From the NCBI RefSeq assembly GCF_018742245.1, contig NZ_CP036132.1, positions 925,001-989,000 on the forward strand: DNA of 64,000 bases, in the 5' to 3' direction. How positions within the stretch are numbered: the first letter of the stretch is position 1; each line of letters starts with the position of its first letter. The position numbers and the translations under genes were made by a program. The DNA is from Bacillus mycoides. Its GTDB lineage: Bacteria > Bacillota > Bacilli > Bacillales > Bacillaceae_G. Below the pieces are notes generated by a model. The model was not told the DNA's origin. It was given only the letters and a program-made list of their open reading frames with translations, and ran no database searches. Below, piece after piece: positions 8,421 through 18,700 of this stretch.

Positions 8421-8630
8421 TCAAAGGCCATGAAATAATTCTTCTAAAGTAATACCTAATCCACGTGTTATTTTTGCTAAACTTTCTATTGTAACGTTTT
8501 TTTCACCACGTTCAATGGCACCTATATGATTTGTATGTATATCGGATAATTCTCCTAAACGTTCTTGACTTAAGTTTTGTTCTTTCCTTAGGAATCGAAT
8601 ACGTTCGCCTAATACTTTGATGAGTTCCAT
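8421..8630 (-). CDS. XRE-family regulator, likely restriction-modification control protein
   Basis: This 69-residue protein is almost entirely one helix-turn-helix: LGERIRFLRKEQNLSQERLG, then a recognition segment HTNHIGAIERGEKN and the closing IESLAKITRGLGITLEELF. Size and architecture match the C (controller) proteins that time expression of type II restriction-modification genes, which bind as dimers to C-boxes. It lies 370 bases from the divergent methyltransferase gene, supporting that role. It could also be an unrelated small Cro/CI-type repressor. Confidence 0.75.
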   Translation of the reverse strand: MELIKVLGERIRFLRKEQNLSQERLGELSDIHTNHIGAIERGEKNVTIESLAKITRGLGITLEELFHGL

Positions 8631-9001
8631 CTTTTCAACATCCTATCTATGTACCAATAAATTTTTATCTTATTATAACATTTATAATTCGCATTGTGGT
8701 AAGCATTACATATAGGGTGCCAATAAACGAGTTAGAAATTAAATTTTGGGATTTATTTTGTATATAGGTAAAGTTTCGCAGATACTTAAATGTTGATATA
8801 TCAGTAAAATTAAATTAGTATTAACAAGGATATATATTAGATAGTATGCCATAAATTATGTCGAAAAGACTTTGAGATAAAGAATGTTGTCCTTTTATGG
8901 AGCTGAAAAGTCTTTTTTGTTGATTACTAAAAGAAAATGGAATAGGATACAATAAAAATAATAGAAGATAAGTATCAAATTCTGTATGGGAGGGAAGAAA
9001 A
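8631..9001. promoter_or_regulatory. Divergent control region between regulator and methyltransferase
   Basis: No gene is seen. The stretch should hold the promoters of both flanking genes. A weak hairpin (AAAAGACTT near 8872 with AAGTCTTTTTT near 8918) could attenuate transcription towards the methyltransferase. I could not identify a convincing C-box pair by eye. Confidence 0.4.
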
Positions 9002-10117
9002 GTGCCTGTTTATTGTAAGGGTGAATTTTTTAATGGTCCCGGCGGCTTTGCAGTGGGTGCTCGTATGGCAAGAGTTGTAGATAGAAATGGTGAAGAGTAT
9101 AAGGTAGAACATACTTGGTCGAATGAAATTTGTCCAGACGCAGCTAAAACCTATGCGAATAATATTTGTCCAATGGCTCCTGATACAGTGATTGTTCAAG
9201 ATGTTCGTACGTTAGAAATTGAGAGTGACCCACGATTAACCCCGATTGATGCATTTGTTTTTGGCTTTCCTTGCAATGACTTTAGTATTGTAGGTGAGCA
9301 GAGGGGGATAGATGGTGATTTTGGTCCACTATATAGCTATGGGATTCGTGTATTAACACAGCATCAACCCCAATGGTTTATCGCTGAAAATGTAAGTGGA
9401 TTACAAAGTGCTAATGATGGCGGTGCGTTTGTTCAGATCTTACGTGAAATGCAAGCAGCAGGATACGCAATTACGCCTCATTTATATAAATTTGAAGAGT
9501 ATGGGGTTCCGCAAGCGAGACATCGAATTATTATTGTAGGGATTAGAAATGACATAGAAGCTGAATATAAAGTGCCTGCACCAACTCATGGACCAGGTAG
9601 AGAATATCCATATGTTACTGCCGCACAAGCTTTGGAAAATATTCCAGAAGAAGCTGCAAATCATGAATTTACAAGACATAAGCAGAAAGTGATTGATATG
9701 TTAAATCATATTCCACCTGGTGAAAATGCGTGGTATGAAGGGATTCCGGAACATCTTCGTTTAAATGTAAAGGGTGCAAAATTAAGCCAAATTTATAAAA
9801 GATTAAATCCTAATACACCTTCTTATACAATTACAGGAAGTGGCGGAGGTGGGACCCATGGCTATCATTGGGACGAGCCACGTGCATTAACTAATCGTGA
9901 ACGAGCTAGGATACAAACGTTCCCAGACGATTTCATCTTCTCAGGTGGAAAAGAAAAGGTTCGTCAGCAGATTGGAATGGCAGTGCCACCGCTTGCGGCA
10001 AAAATCATTGTAGAGTCCGTATTGAAAACGTTAGCGGGTGTAGAATATGAATATACACAGCCGAAATGGAATATTAATAAACTATTAGGAGAACAAGAGC
10101 TACCTGCGCTTGTATAA
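9002..10117 (+). CDS. DNA (cytosine-5) methyltransferase
   Basis: The 371-residue enzyme carries the ordered C5-MTase motifs: a variant motif I (FFNGPGGFAVGA, residues 9-20), the catalytic GFPCNDFS with Cys91, ENV at 130-132, YGVPQARHR near 168-175, RERARIQTFPDDF late in the chain, and the final QIGMAVPPLAAKI. It would protect host DNA by methylating cytosine in the target site. The start is a GTG with GGGAGGG upstream. It is convergent with an AlwI-family endonuclease, forming a type II system. The target-recognition part lies roughly between residues 185 and 300; its specificity cannot be read from sequence. Confidence 0.93.
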   Translation: MPVYCKGEFFNGPGGFAVGARMARVVDRNGEEYKVEHTWSNEICPDAAKTYANNICPMAPDTVIVQDVRTLEIESDPRLTPIDAFVFGFPCNDFSIVGEQRGIDGDFGPLYSYGIRVLTQHQPQWFIAENVSGLQSANDGGAFVQILREMQAAGYAITPHLYKFEEYGVPQARHRIIIVGIRNDIEAEYKVPAPTHGPGREYPYVTAAQALENIPEEAANHEFTRHKQKVIDMLNHIPPGENAWYEGIPEHLRLNVKGAKLSQIYKRLNPNTPSYTITGSGGGGTHGYHWDEPRALTNRERARIQTFPDDFIFSGGKEKVRQQIGMAVPPLAAKIIVESVLKTLAGVEYEYTQPKWNINKLLGEQELPALV

Positions 10118-10118
10118 A

Positions 10119-10156
10119 ATAAGAGGCTGTTCCTAGGGGAACAACCTCTTATTTTT
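10119..10156. terminator. Bidirectional terminator between methyltransferase and endonuclease
   Basis: AAGAGGCTGTTCC pairs with GGAACAACCTCTT with A- and T-rich flanks, so it can serve both convergent genes. Confidence 0.85.
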
Positions 10157-11780
10157 AGTTTTGGTTTATTTCCTTATATAGAGAAGGAAATGTGACGAAT
10201 CCTTTATTGTTAATTGCACGTAAGAATAGCAATACTCTTTCTTCTTTTGATAAATTATTTTCTATACAATAGTCTAAGAAGCTTAATAAAGTTTTTGCGT
10301 TCATTATAAAACCTTTTACTTCACGACCAGCAATATGATTTTTAGCTTTTTCAGTAATTTTACCTAAATTTCTTTCTCCACCGATTTGATCAGCTGCAAT
10401 ATAACCAAAGAAGCTTACATTTCTCCCTTGATATCCCTCGTAATTTGGAATATATTCACTTGCCATATGGGAAGCAAGGTTTGCTGGAAGAGAGAACTTA
10501 CTACTACGGTAATTTTTAGCATCAATTAGCCCTAATCCATTATTTCCATATAATAAAACAATTTCGATTTCCGTATGATCACCGGTTGTGGATTTTGGTC
10601 GCATAACAACGGTGAACCCGATTTGAGTTAAAATCTCACCAGTTTTGTCCTCGAACGCTAGATTATCTTTTTCTGATAAATAAGCTTCATAAAAGTCTTC
10701 ATTTGAGAATGCATAACCTTGCTCTTCTAATTTTTCTTCAATAATTGATAAAGATTCAATTGGATTGAATCCAGCTATTTCTAGTAATTCTATTGCTCTG
10801 TCTTTGTTATCTTCGGATAGAACGGATACTCCTGATAGAGCTTCTTGAATAAGTAATGTCCGTTTACCTTTATTTGTAGCCGGTTTTTTATCATGAAAAT
10901 GAGTTGCTTTATAGCTAGCTATATCTAGTCCATTATTTTCGGCCATCCGTTCTAAAGAAAACTGATAACGATTATTAAAAGGATATCGTTTGTCATACTC
11001 CTCTATTTTTTGTGTTATTTCTTCAATGTGTATAGGGTTAACACGTAAGCATTCTCCACGAATATATTCTACAAATCCTGTGTAATCACAAAGTAACATG
11101 AATGTATGTGCTACATCTGAATGAGCTGTTTCGAATCCACGTGCAGCACTGTCAGAGCGGCTACGATGTTCATATTGCTCGGCGATACCCATTTTTATTT
11201 GTTTTTTTTCTTCTTCATTTGCCTTACGGAATTTTAGAATGTTTTGCGTTACTTGATGTAATTGATTATCCTTTGACGCCGTTAACACAAAGTAAGTTAT
11301 TTCTTCTTTTGTTACATAATATCCTAGTGATTTTTGATTGGCTAATTTAATTAGGAAACGCGCTGGGCGAATTTTGAAATAAGATACAAATTTCGGTCTG
11401 AACCCTGTTTCCATAAAATAGGCATTTGGTATTTGTAAAGTAAGAATTTGTTTCGAAATATTTTCGAACACATTCTCTCTATTCAGTAAAGCCTTACCTA
11501 CCTTAGTAGGAACTAAATATCCACTTTCATTTATGTATATATAAGCGAATGTTTTTAACATGGCGACCCATGTACGACCGCCAGAACCATCAGTACTAAT
11601 AGTAGGTGTTTTTAATTCTCTATTTCCTAGGACTTCTTCATACCTTCTATGTAATTCTCTATTTCCTTTCCAAGGATGTTGAAAATTATTTGTGGCCTCT
11701 TGTAGTGCGCTGAGGGCAAGAGCGTGAAATTTTGGGTCTCTTTCTGGACGGGTAATAAACCATATCTTTCTTTCTGTCAT
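10155..11780 (-). CDS. AlwI-family type II restriction endonuclease
   Basis: The 541-residue protein opens with the IWFITRPERDPKFH signature of the AlwI endonuclease family. Its C-terminal third holds a PD-(D/E)XK-like core: E382 in TGEILTQIGF, D401 and E404/E406 in GDHTEIEIVL, and DAK at 420-422 in LIDAKNYRSS. Family members cut outside short asymmetric sites (AlwI cuts near GGATC). Here the partner is a C5 methyltransferase, so the site must contain a suitable cytosine. The gene is convergent with the methyltransferase. Assignment rests on the N-terminal signature and the nuclease core. Confidence 0.82.
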   Translation of the reverse strand: MTERKIWFITRPERDPKFHALALSALQEATNNFQHPWKGNRELHRRYEEVLGNRELKTPTISTDGSGGRTWVAMLKTFAYIYINESGYLVPTKVGKALLNRENVFENISKQILTLQIPNAYFMETGFRPKFVSYFKIRPARFLIKLANQKSLGYYVTKEEITYFVLTASKDNQLHQVTQNILKFRKANEEEKKQIKMGIAEQYEHRSRSDSAARGFETAHSDVAHTFMLLCDYTGFVEYIRGECLRVNPIHIEEITQKIEEYDKRYPFNNRYQFSLERMAENNGLDIASYKATHFHDKKPATNKGKRTLLIQEALSGVSVLSEDNKDRAIELLEIAGFNPIESLSIIEEKLEEQGYAFSNEDFYEAYLSEKDNLAFEDKTGEILTQIGFTVVMRPKSTTGDHTEIEIVLLYGNNGLGLIDAKNYRSSKFSLPANLASHMASEYIPNYEGYQGRNVSFFGYIAADQIGGERNLGKITEKAKNHIAGREVKGFIMNAKTLLSFLDYCIENNLSKEERVLLFLRAINNKGFVTFPSLYKEINQN

Positions 11781-12138
11781 TCATGTTCCTCCTAATTACC
11801 TATGTAATTCACTGCTTTATATCTATGTATTGTTGATTTCTTTTTTATTATGTTAATACTTTTTATGGTAGCATAATTGGCATAAAAATGGTTTTAATTT
11901 TTATAAGTTATTTATATATGAAAATGATTTATAGGATGATTGACAGAAACCTAAGTTACCTAAAAATAAAACTCTATTTGGATGTATTTCAATTAGGTTG
12001 AATGCTAAGAAAGAGATGGGGAGGATTGAAGTTCTCTTCGAAATGCTATTTTATTGAATATATGGTGGTTTATGAAATATAATTACTCTATGCACTTAAT
12101 AATTTTAATATTATATTTAAGGAATGGAGGGGTTTTTC
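11781..12138. other. Gene-free stretch upstream of two divergent defence genes
   Basis: About 360 AT-rich bases with no coding frame. It must contain the endonuclease promoter (minus strand) and that of the 12139 gene (plus strand). No clear operator was seen. Confidence 0.4.
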
Positions 12139-12531
12139 ATGGCAAATGCTGGCGATTTTTTTATAACTACTTTGAGAAAAGCTCATTTAGAATGGGGATC
12201 TTATAGGCACACTAGTACAAGAGGTGTTGTTTACGGTGAAGGATACTTGCAAGTACCTAGGTATGAAGCGAAAAGAATAGGAATTTATAATAGTAATCAT
12301 CCTGGACAGATGAATATCCTTACATGTAGTTCAGCGGATGGTTTTTTAGAGAATGTTACAGTAAAAGCAGCTGGTTCTATGAAAGCTAGGGATGAGTATG
12401 CTAAACAATTACAGGGGAATGGGGATTTACAATTATTTGGAGATTGGTTTAATCATATTAATGCACAAGTGGGAGATAGAGTAAAAATTACTTGGGTTAC
12501 TTCGAATGCTATTGTAATAGAGAAGATTTAA
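12139..12531 (+). CDS. 130-residue putative DNA-binding accessory protein
   Basis: The start at 12139 is chosen because GGAGGGG lies six bases upstream; the earlier ATG at 12124 would include the ribosome site. The sequence GEGYLQVPRYEAKRIGIYNS, then NILTCSSADGFLENVTVK, and the end QVGDRVKITWVTSNAIVIE looks like a small beta-barrel of the kind attached to or encoded with restriction endonucleases (B3/EcoRII-N-like). That fold call is inference. It stands alone ahead of the 652-residue nuclease gene, with a hairpin between them. Confidence 0.65.
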   Translation: MANAGDFFITTLRKAHLEWGSYRHTSTRGVVYGEGYLQVPRYEAKRIGIYNSNHPGQMNILTCSSADGFLENVTVKAAGSMKARDEYAKQLQGNGDLQLFGDWFNHINAQVGDRVKITWVTSNAIVIEKI

Positions 12532-12636
12532 TTTGAAAAACTATTGAATATATTTCTTAAATAAAGTTGGTTTTTTTCTGTAATAATGCTACGTTTTAAT
12601 AATTATTATAGAAAAGGTATTCGGAATTTTAATATA

Positions 12637-12665
12637 AAAGAGCTTCTCTAGAGAGAAGTTCTTTT
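12637..12665 (+). terminator. Terminator between the 130-aa gene and the 652-aa nuclease gene
   Basis: AAAGAGCTTCTC pairs with GAGAAGTTCTTTT around a TAGA loop. The two genes are therefore probably separate units. Confidence 0.65.
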
Positions 12666-12739
12666 GTATGTACAAAATAGTTTAGAAGTCCTGAGATGTA
12701 ATTAAGCATTTGTTTTAAATATTAAAAAGGTGGGTATTT

Positions 12740-14698
12740 ATGAGGCCAATTGATATAAAGAAAGTAGAAGAGTTTAAAAAAAGTTTTCAGGCAAAGAAGA
12801 AAAAGGGAGGGCTCCTTGAATATATTAAATTGGAATATGAAACGAAGGGAATGGAATTTCATAGACTGTTTTTACATAGTGGATGTGCTTTGGGAATGAG
12901 TCTAGGTGATTTAAATCTTTTATTAGAGAAGTTAAATTCGTTAAATTTAGAAATTTATTCCTTAATTGCCAAAGATATTGAATTTGCAATTTATTTAAAT
13001 GAAAGAATTAAGGGTTGTAATAATATAATTAAGGTGGCTTATTTAAATTCTAATAAAAAAATATATATCGAGGATTTATTTTCTTATTTAGAGTATGTAA
13101 ATTTCAATATGCGTAATAGTGGGATAGGTATAGATGATAAAACATATGAAAGTGAAATTCTTAATTCGCAATATAACCATCTTTTAGATAGCTTTCCAGG
13201 CATAATTGAATTTATCAAAGAGTATGGCATTAAAGCAAGGCTTAAAGAGCCAAAGAGAATTAATAAGGAATGTAAGACAATATTTCAAGTAATTGCTACT
13301 AAGTATTCTTTGAGGAATTTTTTTCTTTCATTATCAACAGAGTTAATAAAACCAGAAAAATTAGAAAATTATAAAGTGAAGAATATAGATGTAGGGAAAG
13401 TGTTTTTTTTAAGACATAACGTACCATATTGGTCTAGTTTAGAAAGGTATAGGGATCTGAATTTTACTTATCAACAGGATCATATTATAGATAGTCAAGA
13501 AATGTTTGACATAATGAAGAAAACAAAGAGTATAAAATCATATTCTGGAGGAGAGATTCTTCATATGGATCTTTCAAAGGAAAATATTTGGAAAGCTGAT
13601 ACGGATATCTGGTCTGCATTCAAATTATTAGTTCCTATATATGGGGATGAGTGGGTTAAGTTTAGTGTGAAAAACTATGAAGTTGAGTATGTCATTAATG
13701 ATCTATTAACTGTATACAAAGCTATATATAAATTGGCGTTAGATATTGAAGACAATATGGGGATGGATACTGGCAATTTTATAAAAATATATGGTGAAAA
13801 ACAATTAATAAGATATTTAGGATTAGAGCAATCTCACAAGATTTTGTTACAGTTTTTATCTTATGATTTAAATGCTAAACAAGAAAATACATCATTTCTT
13901 GTAAGGTATAAGCCATTAATGAGACGAGGAGATATATATTATATAATACCAGCTTGGATCCAATGTGTTGCACCTCAAAAAGCTATTGATAAGATCCTTT
14001 CAAGTGATGAGATTCAATTGCAGCTGAATGATAAAACGAATAAAGGGTATGTGTTTGAAAAATCAATAGAGTTGTTTTTTAACAAAATTAATATATGTTT
14101 TAATAAATTAGATAGGGATGAAGCTAATGGCCTGCCGGAGATAGATGGTATGTTTGTATTAGGTGAATATATATTTATCTTTGATGCAAAAGCTACTATA
14201 AAGCCTGAAAATCTTATAGAAGTGTATAATAATTTACAAGGTCATCTTTATAAGGCGTATAATCAATTAGTTGAAAGGCTTAATGTACTAATATCCAGTA
14301 AAAAAAATCAAGATCTTATAAAGGAGAAAACAGGAATTGATGTCTCGGGAAAGAGAATTGTTCCTTTTATATTATTAAATCACCATTATTTTAATGGTTA
14401 TCGAGAATTAAAAATAAACGGTGGGGATCAAGAATACCATATACCTATTATTGATTTCTTTACTTTAAAACAGGTTATGGAATTCAGAAAGATACCTGTT
14501 TGGGAGTATAATGAAAAGAGTGAAAGCTATTATAGAAGTGAAATTCCTTTTGAGAATTTTCAAAGTGGAATGGAGTTATCTCTTTATCTGTCGCAACAAA
14601 TAAAAGGGATGTTAAGTGAGGAGAAGCCAGCATATCAATTGACAGAGGAAGGAATTCTATTTAAAATCGTAAAACCTTTTAAATATAAGGCTAAATGA
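12740..14698 (+). CDS. Uncharacterised 652-residue protein with PD-(D/E)XK nuclease motif
   Basis: The product is long and without signal peptide or membrane segments. Residues 436-484 fit a PD-(D/E)XK active site: GYVFEKS with E440, then PEIDG with D469, then FIFDAKAT with D482-A-K484. The N-terminal 400 residues are mostly helical with no motif I recognise (no Walker, HNH or methyltransferase motif). The last 130 residues may be a separate module. A single large nuclease inside a restriction island is the common form of single-gene anti-phage effectors and of Mrr/type IV-like enzymes. Family and target are unknown. AAAAAGGTGG precedes the ATG. Confidence 0.75.
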   Translation: MRPIDIKKVEEFKKSFQAKKKKGGLLEYIKLEYETKGMEFHRLFLHSGCALGMSLGDLNLLLEKLNSLNLEIYSLIAKDIEFAIYLNERIKGCNNIIKVAYLNSNKKIYIEDLFSYLEYVNFNMRNSGIGIDDKTYESEILNSQYNHLLDSFPGIIEFIKEYGIKARLKEPKRINKECKTIFQVIATKYSLRNFFLSLSTELIKPEKLENYKVKNIDVGKVFFLRHNVPYWSSLERYRDLNFTYQQDHIIDSQEMFDIMKKTKSIKSYSGGEILHMDLSKENIWKADTDIWSAFKLLVPIYGDEWVKFSVKNYEVEYVINDLLTVYKAIYKLALDIEDNMGMDTGNFIKIYGEKQLIRYLGLEQSHKILLQFLSYDLNAKQENTSFLVRYKPLMRRGDIYYIIPAWIQCVAPQKAIDKILSSDEIQLQLNDKTNKGYVFEKSIELFFNKINICFNKLDRDEANGLPEIDGMFVLGEYIFIFDAKATIKPENLIEVYNNLQGHLYKAYNQLVERLNVLISSKKNQDLIKEKTGIDVSGKRIVPFILLNHHYFNGYRELKINGGDQEYHIPIIDFFTLKQVMEFRKIPVWEYNEKSESYYRSEIPFENFQSGMELSLYLSQQIKGMLSEEKPAYQLTEEGILFKIVKPFKYKAK

Positions 14699-14794
14699 GA
14701 GTAAATTATCATTGTTTTTTTGGGGAGGGATATAAAAATAGAATTAAGGAATTAATGATATTAGTAACAGTTGCAACTTAATTTAGAGAGTAAA

Positions 14795-14840
14795 ATAGAA
14801 AAACTGGCCTTTTTGAGAAGAGAAAAGGACAATTTTTCTA
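14795..14840. terminator. Bidirectional hairpin between nuclease and HNH genes
   Basis: TAGAAAAACTGGCCTTTT faces AAAAGGACAATTTTTCTA with a short loop. It lies between the convergent ends of the 652-aa gene and the HNH gene. Confidence 0.6.
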
Positions 14841-14895
14841 TTTTTTATTAGTCTGCATATCGAACGCATTTTTATAGCAAGCTCAAATTAAAATA

Positions 14896-15714
14896 TTATT
14901 TAAATATCTTTTCACGATGATATTGCATGAATGGTTTATGCATTGGAGAAAGTGACATTGACATATTCATGTTTAAATTATATTTAGAATAATCCTCTAC
15001 AGGCAGTTTTTCAGAAATGAGTATTTTTCCATGATCATTAAAACTTATAAAACCTTGATCGAAAAGTGCATCGTGCATAACACATAATAACAGGCCATTA
15101 TATGGATTTGTTTTCTCGGATGAGCTTGATAATTTCCATGGCTTAGCATGGCTAGCTCTTAATAATTCAGGTAGTTTAATTGAGCATATCGCACAATTAT
15201 GAGCCCAGATATTTAATAATTTTTGCTTGTAAAGTAAATGCCCTATTCTAGCATGAGTTTGCTGAAGCACCTCTGTTCCAGTAAATTCAATTTCTTTGTT
15301 TTCTTGGATTTTGTCAAAGAAGTAGTTTGCGAGCTCAAGCGGACAAGGATATAATGAACCATTGTTAGGTGTGCCATCCTGTTGAAAGGCAGCATACATT
15401 TCGGGTAAATAATGTACAAATTCTTGTATATATTGTCTGATACGAATAGGTTTTTCGAGATTGTGGAATTCGACTATTAAAGAGAATGAATCATCCCCTT
15501 GCACACGGACTTTTTCATGGACGGTACTAATTCCTTTTATATACCCTTTTGCGTAATGAAATAATATTGCATTTTTATTTAATTCAAAAAAACGACGCAA
15601 AAAATGGGGAGAATATGATTTTGAATATATTGGAATTTGCAATTTGAACATTGAATTGTTTAAGCATACAAATTGTTCATATTCCTGATGAAGATATAAA
15701 TATACCATATTCAT
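14896..15714 (-). CDS. HNH endonuclease coupled to the helicase
   Basis: The 272-residue protein has an unrecognised N-terminal region and a C-terminal HNH_2-type domain: C174-AI-C177, H189 in RASHAKPW, N206 in NPYNGLLLC with C211, and H214 in MHDALFDQG. The CxxC and the C/H pair would bind a structural metal, and the H/N/H residues form the nicking site. The ATG lies two bases after the TAA of the helicase gene, so the two are translated together. The set resembles restriction-like defence, with the helicase feeding DNA to the nuclease. Confidence 0.85.
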   Translation of the reverse strand: MNMVYLYLHQEYEQFVCLNNSMFKLQIPIYSKSYSPHFLRRFFELNKNAILFHYAKGYIKGISTVHEKVRVQGDDSFSLIVEFHNLEKPIRIRQYIQEFVHYLPEMYAAFQQDGTPNNGSLYPCPLELANYFFDKIQENKEIEFTGTEVLQQTHARIGHLLYKQKLLNIWAHNCAICSIKLPELLRASHAKPWKLSSSSEKTNPYNGLLLCVMHDALFDQGFISFNDHGKILISEKLPVEDYSKYNLNMNMSMSLSPMHKPFMQYHREKIFK

Positions 15715-15716
15715 AA

Positions 15717-18700
15717 TTATGATTTCGCTTTCTTTTTGCGCTTTGCTTTTATCGATTCTTGTACTTTTGGTGGGATACGGCCAAGAAAATAATCTTCTAT
15801 TAAATCCCAGAATTCCTGTGTTTCAAATTGTTTACGGAATATATATTTTAGCATTTCATTTGAAATGGCGTGCTTATCATAGATGCCTTGTAGGATATGA
15901 TTTTTATATTTATTCGGATTTTTAGAAATGCTTTCCAACATTAAAGTGGAATTTATACGAATATAGATTTCTGGAGAACTCCCTCCACGAGTTTGATAGT
16001 TTAATCCAATAAATGCCTCTAAAATTCCAAATACAACTGTGATTTTTTCTATAATATCTGGCTGGTTTTTACCAACAAATAGTTCATAAGTACCTTCTTC
16101 TGTACTAATACAATAATCTGGTTTTATAAACTGTGTAATTAACATTTTTATTTGATTAAAGAAATCCGTATAATTTGGTCCAACTTTATAACCGCGTAGG
16201 TCATTTTCACTTATTACATTTTTTACGTTAGAGTTCCCAGTAAAGTTGTTTGTCCGGCTCATCGCTTGTAAAAATACTTGAGCTTTCGAATCAGCCAATT
16301 CCTTATCGATTTTAAAACGACGGCTTATAAAATTCCCTAAGTCTTCCTGTTTAAAGAAGGTACCTGTTAAAGCTTGGTTACCAAAGAATTCAGATAATTT
16401 TTCTAGTGTATTAAATATGGTGTGTAGTGTTGATTCTAATGACTTATTTAAAGTATAACGTAAAATCATTACTGGACGAATATGTTGTAAAAAGGGCAAT
16501 TTTAAGCTTTCATCACTATTATTAAATCTCCATTTAAATTCAGGGAATGAAATGTTTTTATACTTATTTTCCCAAATGTATTTCAAATCAAATTCATAAA
16601 TGGGCATCATATTTGAACTTGATTTGTCAACAATTAATGTGGCAAACTGCTCATATTTTTTCAGGTTTAATTTCTTTTGGCCTTCATTATCTACTCTATA
16701 ATATTCCCGACCGAATATTCCTCGAGGTCTTGCAACAAAAGGAGAGTATTTTACTATATTTGTGAAATCTTTTTCGATTAATAATAAAGCCGTTTTTAAT
16801 TTCCCATCAATATCACTATCTTCAATTTTATTTGAACTATTGAAAATATAAGCAAAATCTTCAACGTTTACTAATAAATTACGAGATTTCTTCTCTTTAT
16901 AAACAGCTAAAATTTTCTCAATTACCATTAATAAGTGTGATTTACGTAATGTTGACATGCTATGCAGGCTATTTATATATGAGAAATCATGCTCTAAGTA
17001 ATCAAAATAGGCATCGCCTTCAATGTTCGTACTACGAGCAGCGCGTCCAATTTCTTGTATATAATCACATACATTACCTGTAGGTGCAAAATGATATACG
17101 TTATTAATATCCTTAATATTTATTCCCATACCAAATGCTTTTGTAGCAAACATTACTTGATTTTCACCGGATTGGAATTTATTAGAGTTTGAATGTTTTT
17201 CTTCCTTTTCGAGCTTCCCATGATATTTAGTTGTTTTTTTGTATAACATTGGATGAGAACTCTCTAGATAGCTCATGAATGTATCAATTAAAGGTACAGT
17301 TGGAAAATAAACAAGTACTTTTTCGTTTTGCGAAACAAGTTTTTTTATTCTTTTAGTCATTAAATCAAACTTAATCTTACGATACTCATTTAGTGTCATT
17401 TTCTTTTCTGCAGCTTGAAGGTGAATATCTATATCATCGCGACGAACTTTTCCTAAATAGATAATGGGATCTACTAAGCCTAAACTATCACGAGTTTCTT
17501 TATACATATCTTCTTCACCACCATAAATGGCTGTAGCAGTAAATGTCGCAATTGGGAAAGGCATTTCTTTGCGAAGTTTCTGCAAATATGTACCTAAATA
17601 CCAATAATCTGAACGGAAAGCTTTTCCCCATGTAGTGACAATATGTGCTTCATCAATAACAAAAAGTCCTACTTTTGTTTTATCACCAATTAAGTATCTT
17701 ATATCTGAACGATTTATTAATGTTTCCGGAGAAATATATAGTATTGCAATTTCTTGATTTGCGATCCGACGTTGGATATCAATTTTTTCCGCAGGAGTAA
17801 TATTAGAGTTTATGGTTGCAACATGTTTAATGCCACTTTCTTTTAATCCCTCAACTTGGTCATTCATCAAACCAATAAGAGGAGAAATTACTATGGTTAA
17901 ATATTTATGTTTTTCGTGTAATATTAAAGCTGGTAATTGAAACATTAAAGATTTACCTGCCCCAGTGGATGATGTAACAAAAATATCACGTAAGCTACCT
18001 GTATTTCTTGCATTTCCTACTTGTTCTAAAATATCATCAATAATCTGTGATTGCTGTATGTTAATTGTTTCTTTTGATGTTTCAGGGTCGCAATACATTT
18101 CCAGGGAATTAAATGATGAATATCCAAAATACTTATCTAAGTAAGGAATATATTCCCGTTCATTGACACTTTTTTTAGTGAGTGCATGTTTAGTGAAAGA
18201 AAATAGTAGATTTTCACGTAATAGTTGAATAATTGCTAATCGTTGTAAATAATTGTTGTTGAATGCATCAAAATTTGTAGAGTGTACTATTTCTACATGC
18301 TTAATATTCTGGTTATTTAAAAGATTTAAGGTGAATTGAATAAAGTCGGTATCATCTTCAGATAGACTATATGTGATATCATAATTGTTTAAACCCAGAT
18401 CATGCATTTCAAGGTTAGTATCAATGTTGTAATATGGTATCCATTCAATAGCATCTAAATCTGTAGTATATGCTGCAAATAGTTTAGAGTGTATTAATTT
18501 CAAGCTATTATAAAATTCTGATACATACTCGAAATTTTCGGATTTTATATTTTCATCTTCATCTTCAAAATCTAGCAATAGTTGTTGAGAGTCTTCGAAG
18601 CTATAAAAAATAGGGAAAATTCTATCATAAAAATTATTAAAAATAAAATGGGTATTGAAAAATGTTTCTATTTGTCCTTTAAAACAAAATTGATATTCTT

